Part shown: positions 5,102 through 11,344 of the stretch, piece by piece
Layout: each line of letters begins with the position of its first letter
Position numbering within the stretch: position 1 is the stretch's first letter
Source of the DNA: Hungatella sp. UBA3147
GTDB lineage: Bacteria; Bacillota; Clostridia; Lachnospirales; Lachnospiraceae
Reading direction: 5' to 3'
Length of the DNA stretch: 11,344 bases
NCBI GenBank assembly: GCA_002365025.1
Contig: DEYX01000274.1
Coordinates: forward strand, 1-11,344
Notes under the pieces: generated by a model
What the model was told of the DNA's origin: nothing
Database searches by the model: none
The model's input: the letters and a program-made list of their open reading frames with translations, nothing else
Position numbers and translations under genes: made by a program

Positions 5102-6184
5102 ATGAAAATGATTATGCGTTGGTTTCCCTTTGGGGATGACAGCGTGACCCTTGGCCAGATCCGCCAGACACCGGGAGTTTCCGGTGTGGCCACCTGCCTG
5201 CCAAAGGTTCCTGTGGGACAAGTATGGCCCCTGGAGACCTTAAAAGCCCTGAAAGAGGAGATCAATGAGGCCGGTCTTGAGATGGAGGTTATCGAAAGCG
5301 TCAATATCCATGAAGACATAAAGAAAGGCCTTTCTACCAGGGATGAGTATATTGATGCTTATATAAAGACCCTGGAGCATTTAAACCTTGTTGGGGTCAA
5401 ATGTCTCTGCTATAATTTTATGCCTGTGATGGATTGGGCACGAAGTGATCTTGCTTATCAGACGGAAGACGGAAGCTATGTTATGGCTTACCGCCATGAT
5501 GAGGTTATACAGATGAATCCTGAAAAGATGGCAAAGGCCATGGAGGGAAAAGCAAGAGGATACTCCCTTCCGGGCTGGGAGCCGGAGCGGCTTTATGCTA
5601 TGGCTCAGGACATTGAGTTTTATCAGTCCATGACACGGGAGCAATATTGGAACAATATGAAATATTTTCTGGATGCGGTAGTTCCTTATGCTGAGAAGTA
5701 TGACATTAAGATGGCAATCCACCCGGATGATCCGCCATGGCCTCTTTATGGACTTCCAAAGGTCATTACCAATGCGGAAAATATCCGGACATTTCTTGAT
5801 TTAAACAGCAATCCCTATAATGGACTGACCTTATGCACCGGCAGTCTGGGAAGCGATTTAAGCAATGACATTCCGGCCATGATGCGGGAGTTTGGAAACA
5901 GGAAGCGGATTCATTTTGCCCACATCAGGAATGTGCACCATATTTCGGAAAAGGATTTTGATGAAGCGGCTCATCTTTCTTCCTGCGGGGATTTAGATAT
6001 GTTTGCCATTGTAGAGGCTTTGTATGAATCTGGCTTTGAAGGATATATCCGTCCGGATCACGGCCGCATGATCTGGGGAGAGCAGGCTCGTCCTGGATAT
6101 GGTCTGTATGACCGGGCCATTGGAGCAAATTATCTGTTAGGTCTTTGGGAAGCCATTGATAAGACCCATAAAAATAGAAAATAG
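5102..6184 (+). CDS. uxuA: Mannonate dehydratase UxuA
   Basis: Converts D-mannonate to 2-keto-3-deoxy-D-gluconate in the cytoplasmic hexuronate pathway. The protein is 360 residues, normal for Gram-positive UxuA, with the xylose-isomerase-like TIM-barrel sequence starting MKMIMRWFPFGDDSVTLGQI. The four expected Mn-binding positions are visible: H207 (AIHPDDPPW), C245 (LTLCTGSLGSD), H274 (HFAHIRNV) and D319 (IRPDHGRMIWGE). The start is ATG 5102 with GGAGG at 5088-5092; the nearby in-frame ATGs at codons 3 and 5 are less well spaced. It is the first gene of the uxuAB operon; the stop at 6184 lies inside the region supplying the uxuB ribosome binding site, so translation is likely coupled. Control is by the GTATAC operator in its promoter. 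Confidence 0.96.
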   Translation: MKMIMRWFPFGDDSVTLGQIRQTPGVSGVATCLPKVPVGQVWPLETLKALKEEINEAGLEMEVIESVNIHEDIKKGLSTRDEYIDAYIKTLEHLNLVGVKCLCYNFMPVMDWARSDLAYQTEDGSYVMAYRHDEVIQMNPEKMAKAMEGKARGYSLPGWEPERLYAMAQDIEFYQSMTREQYWNNMKYFLDAVVPYAEKYDIKMAIHPDDPPWPLYGLPKVITNAENIRTFLDLNSNPYNGLTLCTGSLGSDLSNDIPAMMREFGNRKRIHFAHIRNVHHISEKDFDEAAHLSSCGDLDMFAIVEALYESGFEGYIRPDHGRMIWGEQARPGYGLYDRAIGANYLLGLWEAIDKTHKNRK

Positions 6185-6197
6185 GAGGCATGGAGTT

Positions 6198-7811
6198 ATG
6201 AAACTGAATCGGTCCTGTTTAACAAACCGGGAAGCCTGGGAAAAGGCATCCGTAAAGCTGCCGGAATTTGACTGGGAAAAAATGAGGTCGACCACGGATA
6301 AGTCGCCGAAATGGATTCATTTTGGAGCAGGGAATATTTTCCGGGGATTCATCGCAGTTTTGCAGCAGCGCCTGCTGAACGAAGGTCTTGAGGAAAGCGG
6401 AATCATCGCGACAGATACCTTTGATTATGATATTATTGATAAAATATATACCCCCTTTGACAATATGACCATGATGGTCAGCTTAAAACCGGACGGAACC
6501 ATGGACCGGGAGGTAGTGGCAAGCGTTGCCAGGGGCGTAAAAGCTGATGTGAGCAATGAAAAGGATTTCAGATATCTGGTGCAGACGTTTGAGAACCCTT
6601 CTCTACAGATGGTAAGCTTTACCATCACTGAAAAAGGATATGCCCTTGCCAATTTCCGTGGAGAGCTTTTTCCTGTTGTGGAAAAGGATATGGAAGATGG
6701 TCCGGAAAAAGCCAGCCATGCCATGAGCGTGGTGACAGCTCTTCTTCTTAAACGGTATCTTGCAGGAGGTTCTCCTTTGGCACTGGTCAGCATGGACAAT
6801 TGCAGCCATAACGGAGAAAAATTAAGGGACAGCATCGTATCCATCGCTGGAGCATGGACAAAGAAGGGTTATGCTTCCGAGAGTTTCCTTTCCTGGGTTC
6901 AGGATGAAAACAAGGTTTCCTTCCCCTGGTCCATGATCGATAAGATCACTCCGCGGCCTGCTGAAGTGGTGCAAAAATTACTGGAGGAAGATGGAATCGA
7001 AGATATGGCACCCATCATCACCAGCAAAAACACATACATTGCCCCATTTGTCAATGCTGAAATTCCTCAGTATTTAGTGGTAGAAGACCGCTTTCCAAAC
7101 GGACGTCCGGCTCTTCATAAGGCTGGGGTATACATGACAGACAGGGATACGGTAAATAAGACAGAGCGTATGAAGGTTACCACCTGCTTAAATCCTCTGC
7201 ACACGGCACTGGCAGTATACGGCTGTCTGTTGGGATATAACAGCATTGCTGCAGAGATGAGAGATGAGGACTTAACAGCCCTTGTCGAGCGGATCGGCTA
7301 CAAAGAAGGCCTTCCGGTGGTTACGGATCCGGGAATCTTAAGCCCTGAGGATTTTATCAGAGAGGTTATTGAATACCGTCTGCCAAATCCATTTATACCG
7401 GATGCTCCGCAGAGAATTGCAACCGATACCAGCCAGAAGATCCCCATCCGTTTTGGAGAGACCATAAAGGCTTACCTGGCAGATGAAAATCTGGATGTGC
7501 AGACCTTAACTGCAATTCCGCTGGCGATTGCCGGCTGGCTCCGTTATCTCCTGGGTGTGGATGATGAGGGAAATGCCATGGAGATCAGCAGCGATCCCAT
7601 GCTTTCAGAATTAAGAGAACAGTTAAAGGGAATCAGGCTGGGAGAAAAGCCTGAAGGAAAAGAGGGACTTGAAGAGATCCTGTCCAATCCCGTTCTTTTT
7701 GGAACTGATTTGGTTAAAGCAGGACTTTCCGAAAAAATTGAAGTCATGCTTTATGAAATGCTAGAAGGTCCAGGCGCAGTGAGAAAGACACTGCAGCGGT
7801 ATGTAAAATAA
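6198..7811 (+). CDS. uxuB: Fructuronate reductase UxuB (mannitol dehydrogenase family)
   Basis: Catalyses the NAD(H)-linked interconversion of D-fructuronate and D-mannonate, the step before UxuA. The protein is 537 residues, in the range of polyol-specific long-chain dehydrogenases. The N-terminal dinucleotide-binding motif is HFGAGNIFRGF (residues 41-51). The catalytic region is ERMKVTTCLNPLHTALA, with K326, N332 and H335. The Lys-to-Asn gap looks one residue longer than in the mannitol dehydrogenases I remember, probably a subfamily trait. The start is ATG 6198, nine bases after AGGAGG (6183-6188), which overlaps the uxuA stop; an ATG at 6190 is out of frame and stops after two further codons. 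A tagaturonate or mannitol substrate is possible for this family, but adjacency to uxuA makes fructuronate the best call. Confidence 0.92.
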   Translation: MKLNRSCLTNREAWEKASVKLPEFDWEKMRSTTDKSPKWIHFGAGNIFRGFIAVLQQRLLNEGLEESGIIATDTFDYDIIDKIYTPFDNMTMMVSLKPDGTMDREVVASVARGVKADVSNEKDFRYLVQTFENPSLQMVSFTITEKGYALANFRGELFPVVEKDMEDGPEKASHAMSVVTALLLKRYLAGGSPLALVSMDNCSHNGEKLRDSIVSIAGAWTKKGYASESFLSWVQDENKVSFPWSMIDKITPRPAEVVQKLLEEDGIEDMAPIITSKNTYIAPFVNAEIPQYLVVEDRFPNGRPALHKAGVYMTDRDTVNKTERMKVTTCLNPLHTALAVYGCLLGYNSIAAEMRDEDLTALVERIGYKEGLPVVTDPGILSPEDFIREVIEYRLPNPFIPDAPQRIATDTSQKIPIRFGETIKAYLADENLDVQTLTAIPLAIAGWLRYLLGVDDEGNAMEISSDPMLSELREQLKGIRLGEKPEGKEGLEEILSNPVLFGTDLVKAGLSEKIEVMLYEMLEGPGAVRKTLQRYVK

Positions 7812-7824
7812 TACTATAAAATGT

Positions 7825-7855
7825 GGAACCCCTGGTTATTGAAACCAGGGGTTCC
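7825..7855 (+). terminator. Strong hairpin after uxuB, T-run lacking
   Basis: A perfect 13-bp stem GGAACCCCTGGTT (7825-7837) / AACCAGGGGTTCC (7843-7855) with a 5-base loop, 13 bases after the uxuB stop. It is followed by CTGTGTTATAAT, not a T-tract, so termination may be inefficient, or the hairpin may mainly protect the uxuAB 3' end. The next promoter overlaps it. Confidence 0.6.
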
Positions 7856-7867
7856 CTGTGTTATAAT
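7839..7867 (+). promoter_or_regulatory. Extended -10 promoter for the ArsC-like/cupin operon
   Basis: -35 TTGAAA (7839-7844), 17-base spacer, -10 TATAAT (7862-7867) preceded by an extended-10 TG (7859-7860). The -35 box lies in the loop and right arm of the uxuB hairpin. Start near 7874 places the ArsC-like GTG start 36 bases downstream. Confidence 0.75.
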
Positions 7868-7909
7868 GGGCCTGTCAGAAAGAAAGTACCAGAAAGGTGG
7901 ACAAGGCCC

Positions 7910-8251
7910 GTGAACATACAAATTTTTGGAACTGGAAAATGTTTTGAGACCAAGAAGGCACAACGCTATTTTAAGGAACGCGGAATCAAATATCAGTTTA
8001 TTGATATGAAAGAAAAGGGGCTGAGCAAAGGCGAGTACAATGGGGTCAAGCAGGCGGTAGGAGGACTGGACGCGATGCTTGATGAAACTTGCAAGGATCA
8101 GGAAGCCCTTGCGCTTATCAGATACATTGCCGGTGAGGATAAAGATGAAAAGGTCTTAGAGAACCAGAAGGTACTGAAAACTCCTATTGTCAGAAACGGA
8201 AGGCTGGCTACGGTTGGATACCGGCCGGAGGTGTGGAAGAATTGGAGTTAG
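7910..8251 (+). CDS. ArsC/Spx-like arsenate reductase family protein
   Basis: A 113-residue thioredoxin-fold protein of the ArsC/Spx/YffB group. The N-terminal strand and helix read IQIFGTGKCFETKKAQRYF, with the single active-site-type cysteine C11. The C-terminal TPIVRNGRLATVGYRPEVW (91-109) has the family's cis-Pro and GxRPE motifs. It lacks the CxxC of Spx, so a redox-switch regulator role is unlikely; a second cysteine lies at C61. The E. coli ArsC catalytic arginines cannot be confirmed, and arsenate reduction should not be assumed. The start is GTG 7910 with AAAGGTGG at 7893-7900. An in-frame ATG at 7823 would lie upstream of the promoter and read through the hairpin, so it was rejected. 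The cupin gene follows after 31 bases in the same operon. Confidence 0.8.
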   Translation: MNIQIFGTGKCFETKKAQRYFKERGIKYQFIDMKEKGLSKGEYNGVKQAVGGLDAMLDETCKDQEALALIRYIAGEDKDEKVLENQKVLKTPIVRNGRLATVGYRPEVWKNWS

Positions 8252-8282
8252 GCTTATAGAATGAAAGGAGCGAGGAGAAGAC

Positions 8283-8630
8283 ATGATGAAAAAGCCAGAG
8301 AAAGATCAGATGTGGGTATTTAATAAGGATATAGAAGGTGTTCAGGCTTCTGAAGGCGTTGTCAGAAAGGTTCTGGCATACTGTGATGGAATGATGTGTG
8401 TGGAAAACCAGTTTGAGAAGGGGGCTATTGGAAGCCTCCACAGCCACCCCCATACCCAGATCACATATGTTGCCAGCGGAAAGTTTGAGTTCACCATTGG
8501 TGATGAAAAGAATGTCGTAGAGGCAGGAGATACTCTTTTAAAGCAGGATGGCATCGTCCATGGATGCGTTTGCCTTGAAAAGGGGATATTGGTAGATATC
8601 TTTACGCCTATGAGAGAAGATTTTTTATAA
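8283..8630 (+). CDS. kdgF: KdgF-like cupin (unsaturated uronate processing)
   Basis: A 115-residue single-domain cupin. The metal site is visible as H53, H55, Q59 (SLHSHPHTQITYVASGKFEF) and H93 (DGIVHG). The C-terminus DIFTPMREDFL, with D105 and R111, resembles KdgF, in which an acid and an arginine in this segment are reported to be catalytic. KdgF speeds conversion of 4,5-unsaturated monouronates from pectin or alginate into linear ketonised forms that feed the 2-keto-3-deoxygluconate pathway, so proximity to uxuAB is consistent. Small cupins are versatile, so this remains a family-level prediction. ATGs at 8283 and 8286 are both possible; AGGAG at 8273-8277 gives 5- and 8-base spacings, which slightly favours the second. 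No clear terminator follows. Confidence 0.72.
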   Translation: MMKKPEKDQMWVFNKDIEGVQASEGVVRKVLAYCDGMMCVENQFEKGAIGSLHSHPHTQITYVASGKFEFTIGDEKNVVEAGDTLLKQDGIVHGCVCLEKGILVDIFTPMREDFL

Positions 8631-8690
8631 ATAACAGGGTCTTCGGAGAAATAAAAAATAGGACATGTGAAATAAATCTATTGATAAAAA

Positions 8691-8699
8691 TGGTATAAT
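8691..8699 (+). promoter_or_regulatory. Extended -10 promoter of the rubredoxin gene
   Basis: TGG TATAAT is a perfect extended -10 (TATAAT at 8694-8699). The -35 region (around 8671-8676) is AT-rich without a good hexamer, which an extended -10 tolerates. The predicted start near 8706 leaves a leader of about 37 bases. Confidence 0.65.
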
Positions 8700-8742
8700 A
8701 TGCTATAAAGAAAGCACAGTGAAGTTAAAGGAGGTGATAGGG

Positions 8743-8901
8743 ATGGGAAAGTATGTTTGTGAGCCATGCGGATATGTGTACGATCCTGAAATCGGTGATC
8801 CAGACTCTGGTATTGAGCCAGGTACTGCATTTGAAGATTTACCCGAAGATTGGGTATGCCCAGTTTGCGGAGTTGGTAAGGACATGTTTGTTGAAGAGTA
8901 A
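8743..8901 (+). CDS. Rubredoxin
   Basis: A 52-residue one-iron electron carrier of the cytoplasm. The two CxxCG knuckles that bind the Fe(SCys)4 centre are complete: C6-x2-C9 (VCEPCGY) and C39-x2-C42 (VCPVCGVG). The conserved YDP, aromatic residues (Y4, Y11, Y13, F30, W37) and the GxxPGTAFEDLPEDWVCP stretch are all present. Length is typical of clostridial rubredoxins. The start is ATG 8743, preceded by AAAGGAGGTGAT (8728-8739), a near-perfect match to the 16S anti-Shine-Dalgarno, implying high expression. An in-frame GTG at 8719 lies upstream of that site and is not used. It is probably monocistronic, serving oxidative-stress reductases or other redox partners encoded elsewhere. A small stem (8907-8920) after the stop lacks a T-run. 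Confidence 0.97.
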   Translation: MGKYVCEPCGYVYDPEIGDPDSGIEPGTAFEDLPEDWVCPVCGVGKDMFVEE

Positions 8902-8957
8902 GATTGTGGCCATTCGGCCAGCAAATAAGATCCTAAAGTCTTAAACAGAATAAAATG

Positions 8958-9005
8958 AAAAAAGGGAATCCCAGATAATTTTAAAGTATCTGGGATTCTC
9001 TTTTT
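8958..9005. terminator. Bidirectional terminator between rubredoxin and lysR
   Basis: A 12-bp stem GAATCCCAGATA (8966-8977) / TATCTGGGATTC (8987-8998), flanked by a run of As on the left and Ts on the right (9001-9005). It can terminate rubredoxin transcription rightward and the convergent LysR gene leftward. Confidence 0.92.
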
Positions 9006-9024
9006 GTCTTTCTGTACTGATTAA

Positions 9025-9942
9025 TTAAGATTGTTTCCAACTGGTATTCATATATGCCTGTGCCAGCTCGATCAGGTATTTATGGGGAGGCTTCATGATT
9101 AAATCTTTCCGGTAAAGAATGGAATGAATCCGGTATATTTTAGGTTCCAGCGAAAAAAAGGTAATTTGTTTCGTGGAAATTTCATTCCCTGCCGGGATAA
9201 AACCCACTCCAATATTGCTGGACACCATATCACAAATGGATTGGGCATGGGAAGTGCTGCAGGCTATGGTCGGGTTAAAATCCTGTTTATCAAAAAAATC
9301 TTCCACCAGATACCTAATACAGGAACCATTAAGCTGTAAAATAAACGGATATTTATAAAAGTGTTCCAAAAGCTGCTGACTGTTTAAGGACCGTTTACGG
9401 CTTCCTCTTAGCTTCTGGCAATAGGGATGGCTGCTGGGCGCTGCAAAAACAACCTCTTCTTTTATCAATTCAATGCTCTGTCCCTTGTAATGTTCCAGGG
9501 AATTAGCCGTTACAAAAGCAAGATCTAGTTCGCCACTGGAAATGAGGTTGCTGGTAGAACGCAGATTATCGGCTGACAAAACCAGTTCCACTTTGGGGTA
9601 ATACTTACGGAAATCAGCCAGAATGCCGGACAGCATCTGCAGGGCACTGGAAGCGGAGGTACCTACGCGGATGCGGCTGGTGTTGGAAACACGTTTGATG
9701 TCTTTTTCCAGGGATTCCGTTAAGGAGATTACTTTTTTTGCATATTCCGCATAGAGGCTGCCTACCGGTGTAAGTGTATAGGTACCGCTGGATCTTTGAA
9801 ACAGGGGAGTCCCCAGTTCTGTCTCCTGCTTTGTAAGAAATTGACTGAGGGTAGGCTGCGATACGTAAAGTTTTTTGGCAGCCCTGGTCATATTGCCGGT
9901 CTCAGCCAGGGCAAGTATGTATTCCAGATATCTGATGTCCAT
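9025..9942 (-). CDS. LysR-type transcriptional regulator
   Basis: A 305-residue protein of normal LTTR length. The N-terminal winged helix-turn-helix covers about residues 1-60 (MDIRYLEYILALAETGNMTR, then AAKKLYVSQPTLSQFLTKQE), followed by the linker helix and a periplasmic-binding-protein-like effector domain from about residue 90 (RIRVGTSASSALQML). The effector is not deducible. The start is ATG at 9942 with AGGAG at 9952-9948, five bases away. It is divergent from the DppBC-type operon, the usual arrangement for an LTTR controlling its neighbour and itself. A T-N11-A dyad (9982-10006) overlaps its likely -10 box. It ends at the bidirectional terminator. Confidence 0.93.
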   Translation of the reverse strand: MDIRYLEYILALAETGNMTRAAKKLYVSQPTLSQFLTKQETELGTPLFQRSSGTYTLTPVGSLYAEYAKKVISLTESLEKDIKRVSNTSRIRVGTSASSALQMLSGILADFRKYYPKVELVLSADNLRSTSNLISSGELDLAFVTANSLEHYKGQSIELIKEEVVFAAPSSHPYCQKLRGSRKRSLNSQQLLEHFYKYPFILQLNGSCIRYLVEDFFDKQDFNPTIACSTSHAQSICDMVSSNIGVGFIPAGNEISTKQITFFSLEPKIYRIHSILYRKDLIMKPPHKYLIELAQAYMNTSWKQS

Positions 9943-9981
9943 GGAAGCTCCTGCTTTCTTAAAAAGTATAATTCTTATTTC

Positions 9982-10006
9982 TTATTATAGGCAAAGGCTA
10001 TAATAA
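9982..10006. promoter_or_regulatory. LysR-type operator (T-N11-A dyad) overlapping the lysR -10
   Basis: TTATTATAG (9982-9990) and CTATAATAA (9998-10006) are perfect 9-bp inverted repeats separated by 7 bases. The core TAG-N7-CTA satisfies the LTTR T-N11-A rule (T9988 to A10000). On the minus strand a TATAAT at 9989-9984, a plausible -10 for lysR, lies in the left arm, so binding would autoregulate lysR. Its -35 is weak. Confidence 0.65.
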
Positions 10007-10044
10007 AAATAGGAAAGGGTTATTGGAAAAGTTGCATAATTAAA

Positions 10045-10082
10045 GTTATAATTATAACCTGAAAGTAGTGGAAAATTATACT
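10045..10082 (+). promoter_or_regulatory. Palindrome and putative promoter of the dpp-like operon
   Basis: GTTATAATTATAAC (10045-10058) is a perfect 14-bp palindrome. Nineteen bases after it is TATACT (10077-10082), a possible -10 whose -35 position (about 10054-10059) is poor and lies within the palindrome. A poor -35 under a binding site fits an activator-dependent promoter, possibly driven by the LysR protein. The centre lies about 57 bases from the T-N11-A dyad. Confidence 0.4.
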
Positions 10083-10118
10083 AAAAAAAGGAGGTGAATC
10101 ATTATCAATTAAAAATCA

Positions 10119-10162
10119 GCTATTTTATTATTATATCAGAGAAAAATAATAATGAAAATAGC
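10119..10162 (+). repeat. AU-rich hairpin in the dpp-like operon leader
   Basis: GCTATTTTATTATTAT (10119-10134) pairs with ATAATAATGAAAATAGC (10146-10162), 16 bp with a single bulged base (G10154) and an 11-base loop. No T-run follows, so it is not a terminator. It may be an RNA control element or a protein-binding dyad. Confidence 0.5.
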
Positions 10163-10175
10163 AAAAGTGGTGGAA

Positions 10176-10235
10176 ATGAAAAAAGGAGTTGTGCAGGGAG
10201 GGAGGTATATGGCAGGATATAAGCTTCTGCTATAA
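10176..10235 (+). CDS. Possible upstream ORF of the dpp-like operon
   Basis: Read from ATG 10176, the ORF encodes 19 residues. A shorter in-frame start at ATG 10209 gives MAGYKLLL, preceded by the strong GGGAGGGAGG (10196-10205). Both end at TAA 10233-10235, seven bases before the permease ATG at 10243. Since the permease start itself has no good ribosome binding site, translation may depend on ribosomes finishing this ORF. No peptide family was recognised; an artefact of annotation is possible. Confidence 0.35.
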   Translation: MKKGVVQGGRYMAGYKLLL

Positions 10236-10242
10236 AGATGAA

Positions 10243-11187
10243 ATGAAGGCATACATAGTGAAACGCACGGGACAAATGATATTGGTCATTTTTCTCATAT
10301 CCATTTTTACATTCATGCTGGTATCCTTAATTCCCGGAGACCCGGTTTATGCCATGCTGGGATCGGAAGTATCACAGGAAGAATACGATAGGGTATATCA
10401 TGAATTAAAGTTAGACCAGCCTGTCATTCACAGGTATTTCAGCTGGCTGGGAGGAGCACTCCAGGGTGACTGGGGACAATCAACACAGTTTCATAAAAGT
10501 ACTATAGAAATAATTAATGAACGAATACCTATTACATTGTTTTTTTCTATCAGTGCATTCATAATAAGCATTCCTCTTGGAATACTTTTTGGGGTTATCA
10601 GCGCAGTTTACAGGGGTAGGCCGGCTGATACGGCGGTGACTCTGATCGCCAATATAACGGCCTGCCTGCCACAGTTCTGGATCGCCCTGTTAGTCATGTA
10701 TGTATTTGCCATGAAGCTTGGCTGGCTTCCATCTTATGGATTTACATGGTTTCATGTGAATCTGGTGACGGGAATAAGGCAGACCATTATGCCATTGTTC
10801 TGTCTTGCCCTTGGTGGAATTGCAACGGTAACCAGACAGACACGTTCCAGTATGCTGGAGGTTATCCGCCAGGATTATGTCAGGACAGCGAGGAGCAAGG
10901 GGATTTCACAGCGAAGGGTCATTTATCTCCATGCGCTTAAAAATGCCCTGATCCCTGTTATTACCATACTGGGAATGCGTCTCGGTTCCATGCTGGCAGG
11001 CTCCATGTTTGTAGAATCCGTTTTTAACATTCCCGGAATGGGCTCATTATTTGTAAAGGCCATTCAGTCAAGGGATATTCCGGTTGTTCAGGCATGTGTT
11101 CTGGTCACGGCTCTTGTATCCTGTATCATCAACCTTATGACGGATATTTTATATGCAGTGGTTGACCCAAGAGTCCGCTATGAATAA
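10243..11187 (+). CDS. ABC transporter permease, DppB/NikB (peptide/nickel) family
   Basis: A 314-residue inner-membrane permease of the dipeptide/oligopeptide/nickel uptake family. It has an N-terminal transmembrane helix (about 9-29) followed by the family signature IPGDPVYAMLG, then a loop, and five more hydrophobic segments. The cytoplasmic EAA coupling loop is clear at about 211-240 (DYVRTARSKGIS, then LHALKNALIPVI). The C-terminal VDPRVRYE is typical of DppB. The start is ATG 10243 by homology, with the family's usual MKAYIVKRTGQ opening; an in-frame TTG at 10189 would add 18 atypical residues. A poor binding site and an upstream ORF suggest translational coupling. A DppC-type partner follows with 12 bases between. 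The ligand cannot be told without the binding protein, which is not in the window. Confidence 0.92.
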   Translation: MKAYIVKRTGQMILVIFLISIFTFMLVSLIPGDPVYAMLGSEVSQEEYDRVYHELKLDQPVIHRYFSWLGGALQGDWGQSTQFHKSTIEIINERIPITLFFSISAFIISIPLGILFGVISAVYRGRPADTAVTLIANITACLPQFWIALLVMYVFAMKLGWLPSYGFTWFHVNLVTGIRQTIMPLFCLALGGIATVTRQTRSSMLEVIRQDYVRTARSKGISQRRVIYLHALKNALIPVITILGMRLGSMLAGSMFVESVFNIPGMGSLFVKAIQSRDIPVVQACVLVTALVSCIINLMTDILYAVVDPRVRYE

Positions 11188-11199
11188 GGAGGCAGTATT

Positions 11200-11344
11200 A
11201 TGAAAAATAACGGAAGATGGAAAAAAACAGTTAGGACATTGTTTGCGAGAGAGGTTGCCGCTTTCAGCGCCATTGTGGTTGTGCTCTTTGTTCTCATGGC
11301 CATATTTGCGCCTTTGATCGCACCTTATGATCCGAATTATGCGG
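11200..11344 (+). CDS. ABC transporter permease, DppC family, N-terminal fragment
   Basis: The first 48 residues of the second permease, cut off by the window edge. It starts MKNNGRWKKTVRTLFAREVAA, with a basic cytoplasmic tail, then a hydrophobic helix (about 21-41) ending in FAPLIAPYDPNYA. The 'APLIAPYDP' motif after the first helix is diagnostic of DppC/OppC-type permeases. The start is ATG 11200, seven bases after AAGGAGG (11186-11192), which overlaps the dppB stop codon. It would pair with the DppB-like protein to form the transmembrane channel. Confidence 0.9.
   Translation, partial: MKNNGRWKKTVRTLFAREVAAFSAIVVVLFVLMAIFAPLIAPYDPNYA

Noticed and set aside
7823..7909. In-frame ATG extension of the ArsC-like protein by 29 residues
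   Set aside because: It would read through the uxuB hairpin and the promoter; the family N-terminus begins at the GTG at 7910.
8907..8920. TGGCC-ATTC-GGCCA as the rubredoxin terminator
   Set aside because: No T-run follows and a far stronger bidirectional terminator lies 45 bases downstream.
8753..8944. 63-residue open frame overlapping rubredoxin in another frame
   Set aside because: Rubredoxin has all four iron-binding cysteines and an ideal ribosome binding site; the other frame is a shadow.

Overview
The window looks like a chromosomal segment of a low-to-moderate GC Gram-positive anaerobe, most likely a Lachnospiraceae/Clostridia member (Lacrimispora- or Lachnoclostridium-like). The grounds are strong AGGAGG-type ribosome binding sites, sigma-A promoters with 17-base spacers, intrinsic terminators, a stand-alone rubredoxin, a DUF4914 protein and the clostridial forms of UxuA and UxuB. 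No rRNA, tRNA, CRISPR, insertion sequence or phage gene was seen. Species-level placement is inference.

Left edge (1-930, minus strand): a truncated major facilitator efflux-type transporter. Its 5' leader carries a 12-codon leader peptide with its own ribosome binding site and a set of competing inverted repeats, one of which reaches the transporter's ribosome binding site. This resembles translational attenuation of antibiotic-resistance genes and is the most notable item in the window. A gene-poor stretch follows (931-1401).

Middle left (1402-4039, plus strand): a short MpsC/DUF2294 protein with a clear promoter and terminator, then a large DUF4914 protein containing an HPr kinase/PEPCK-like P-loop.

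Centre (4075-7855, plus strand): a hexuronate module. A GntR/FadR-type regulator (UxuR-like) is followed by uxuA (mannonate dehydratase) and uxuB (fructuronate reductase). UxuB reduces D-fructuronate to D-mannonate and UxuA dehydrates that to 2-keto-3-deoxygluconate. Palindromes with a GTATAC core lie directly upstream of the regulator's -35 box and exactly inside the uxuA promoter spacer, which suggests autoregulation and repression of uxuAB by the regulator.

Right centre (7839-8901, plus strand): a small ArsC/Spx-like thioredoxin-fold protein and a KdgF-like cupin form a two-gene operon. Its promoter is embedded in the hairpin that follows uxuB. KdgF acts on unsaturated uronates from pectin, which fits the neighbouring uronate genes. 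A monocistronic rubredoxin follows, ending in a bidirectional terminator shared with the next, convergent gene.

Right edge (9025-11344): a LysR-type regulator (minus) diverges from the start of a DppB/DppC-type peptide/nickel ABC transporter operon (plus, truncated). The region between them holds a T-N11-A dyad in a 9-bp inverted repeat, a second perfect palindrome, an AU-rich hairpin and a short upstream ORF in front of a permease start with a poor ribosome binding site.
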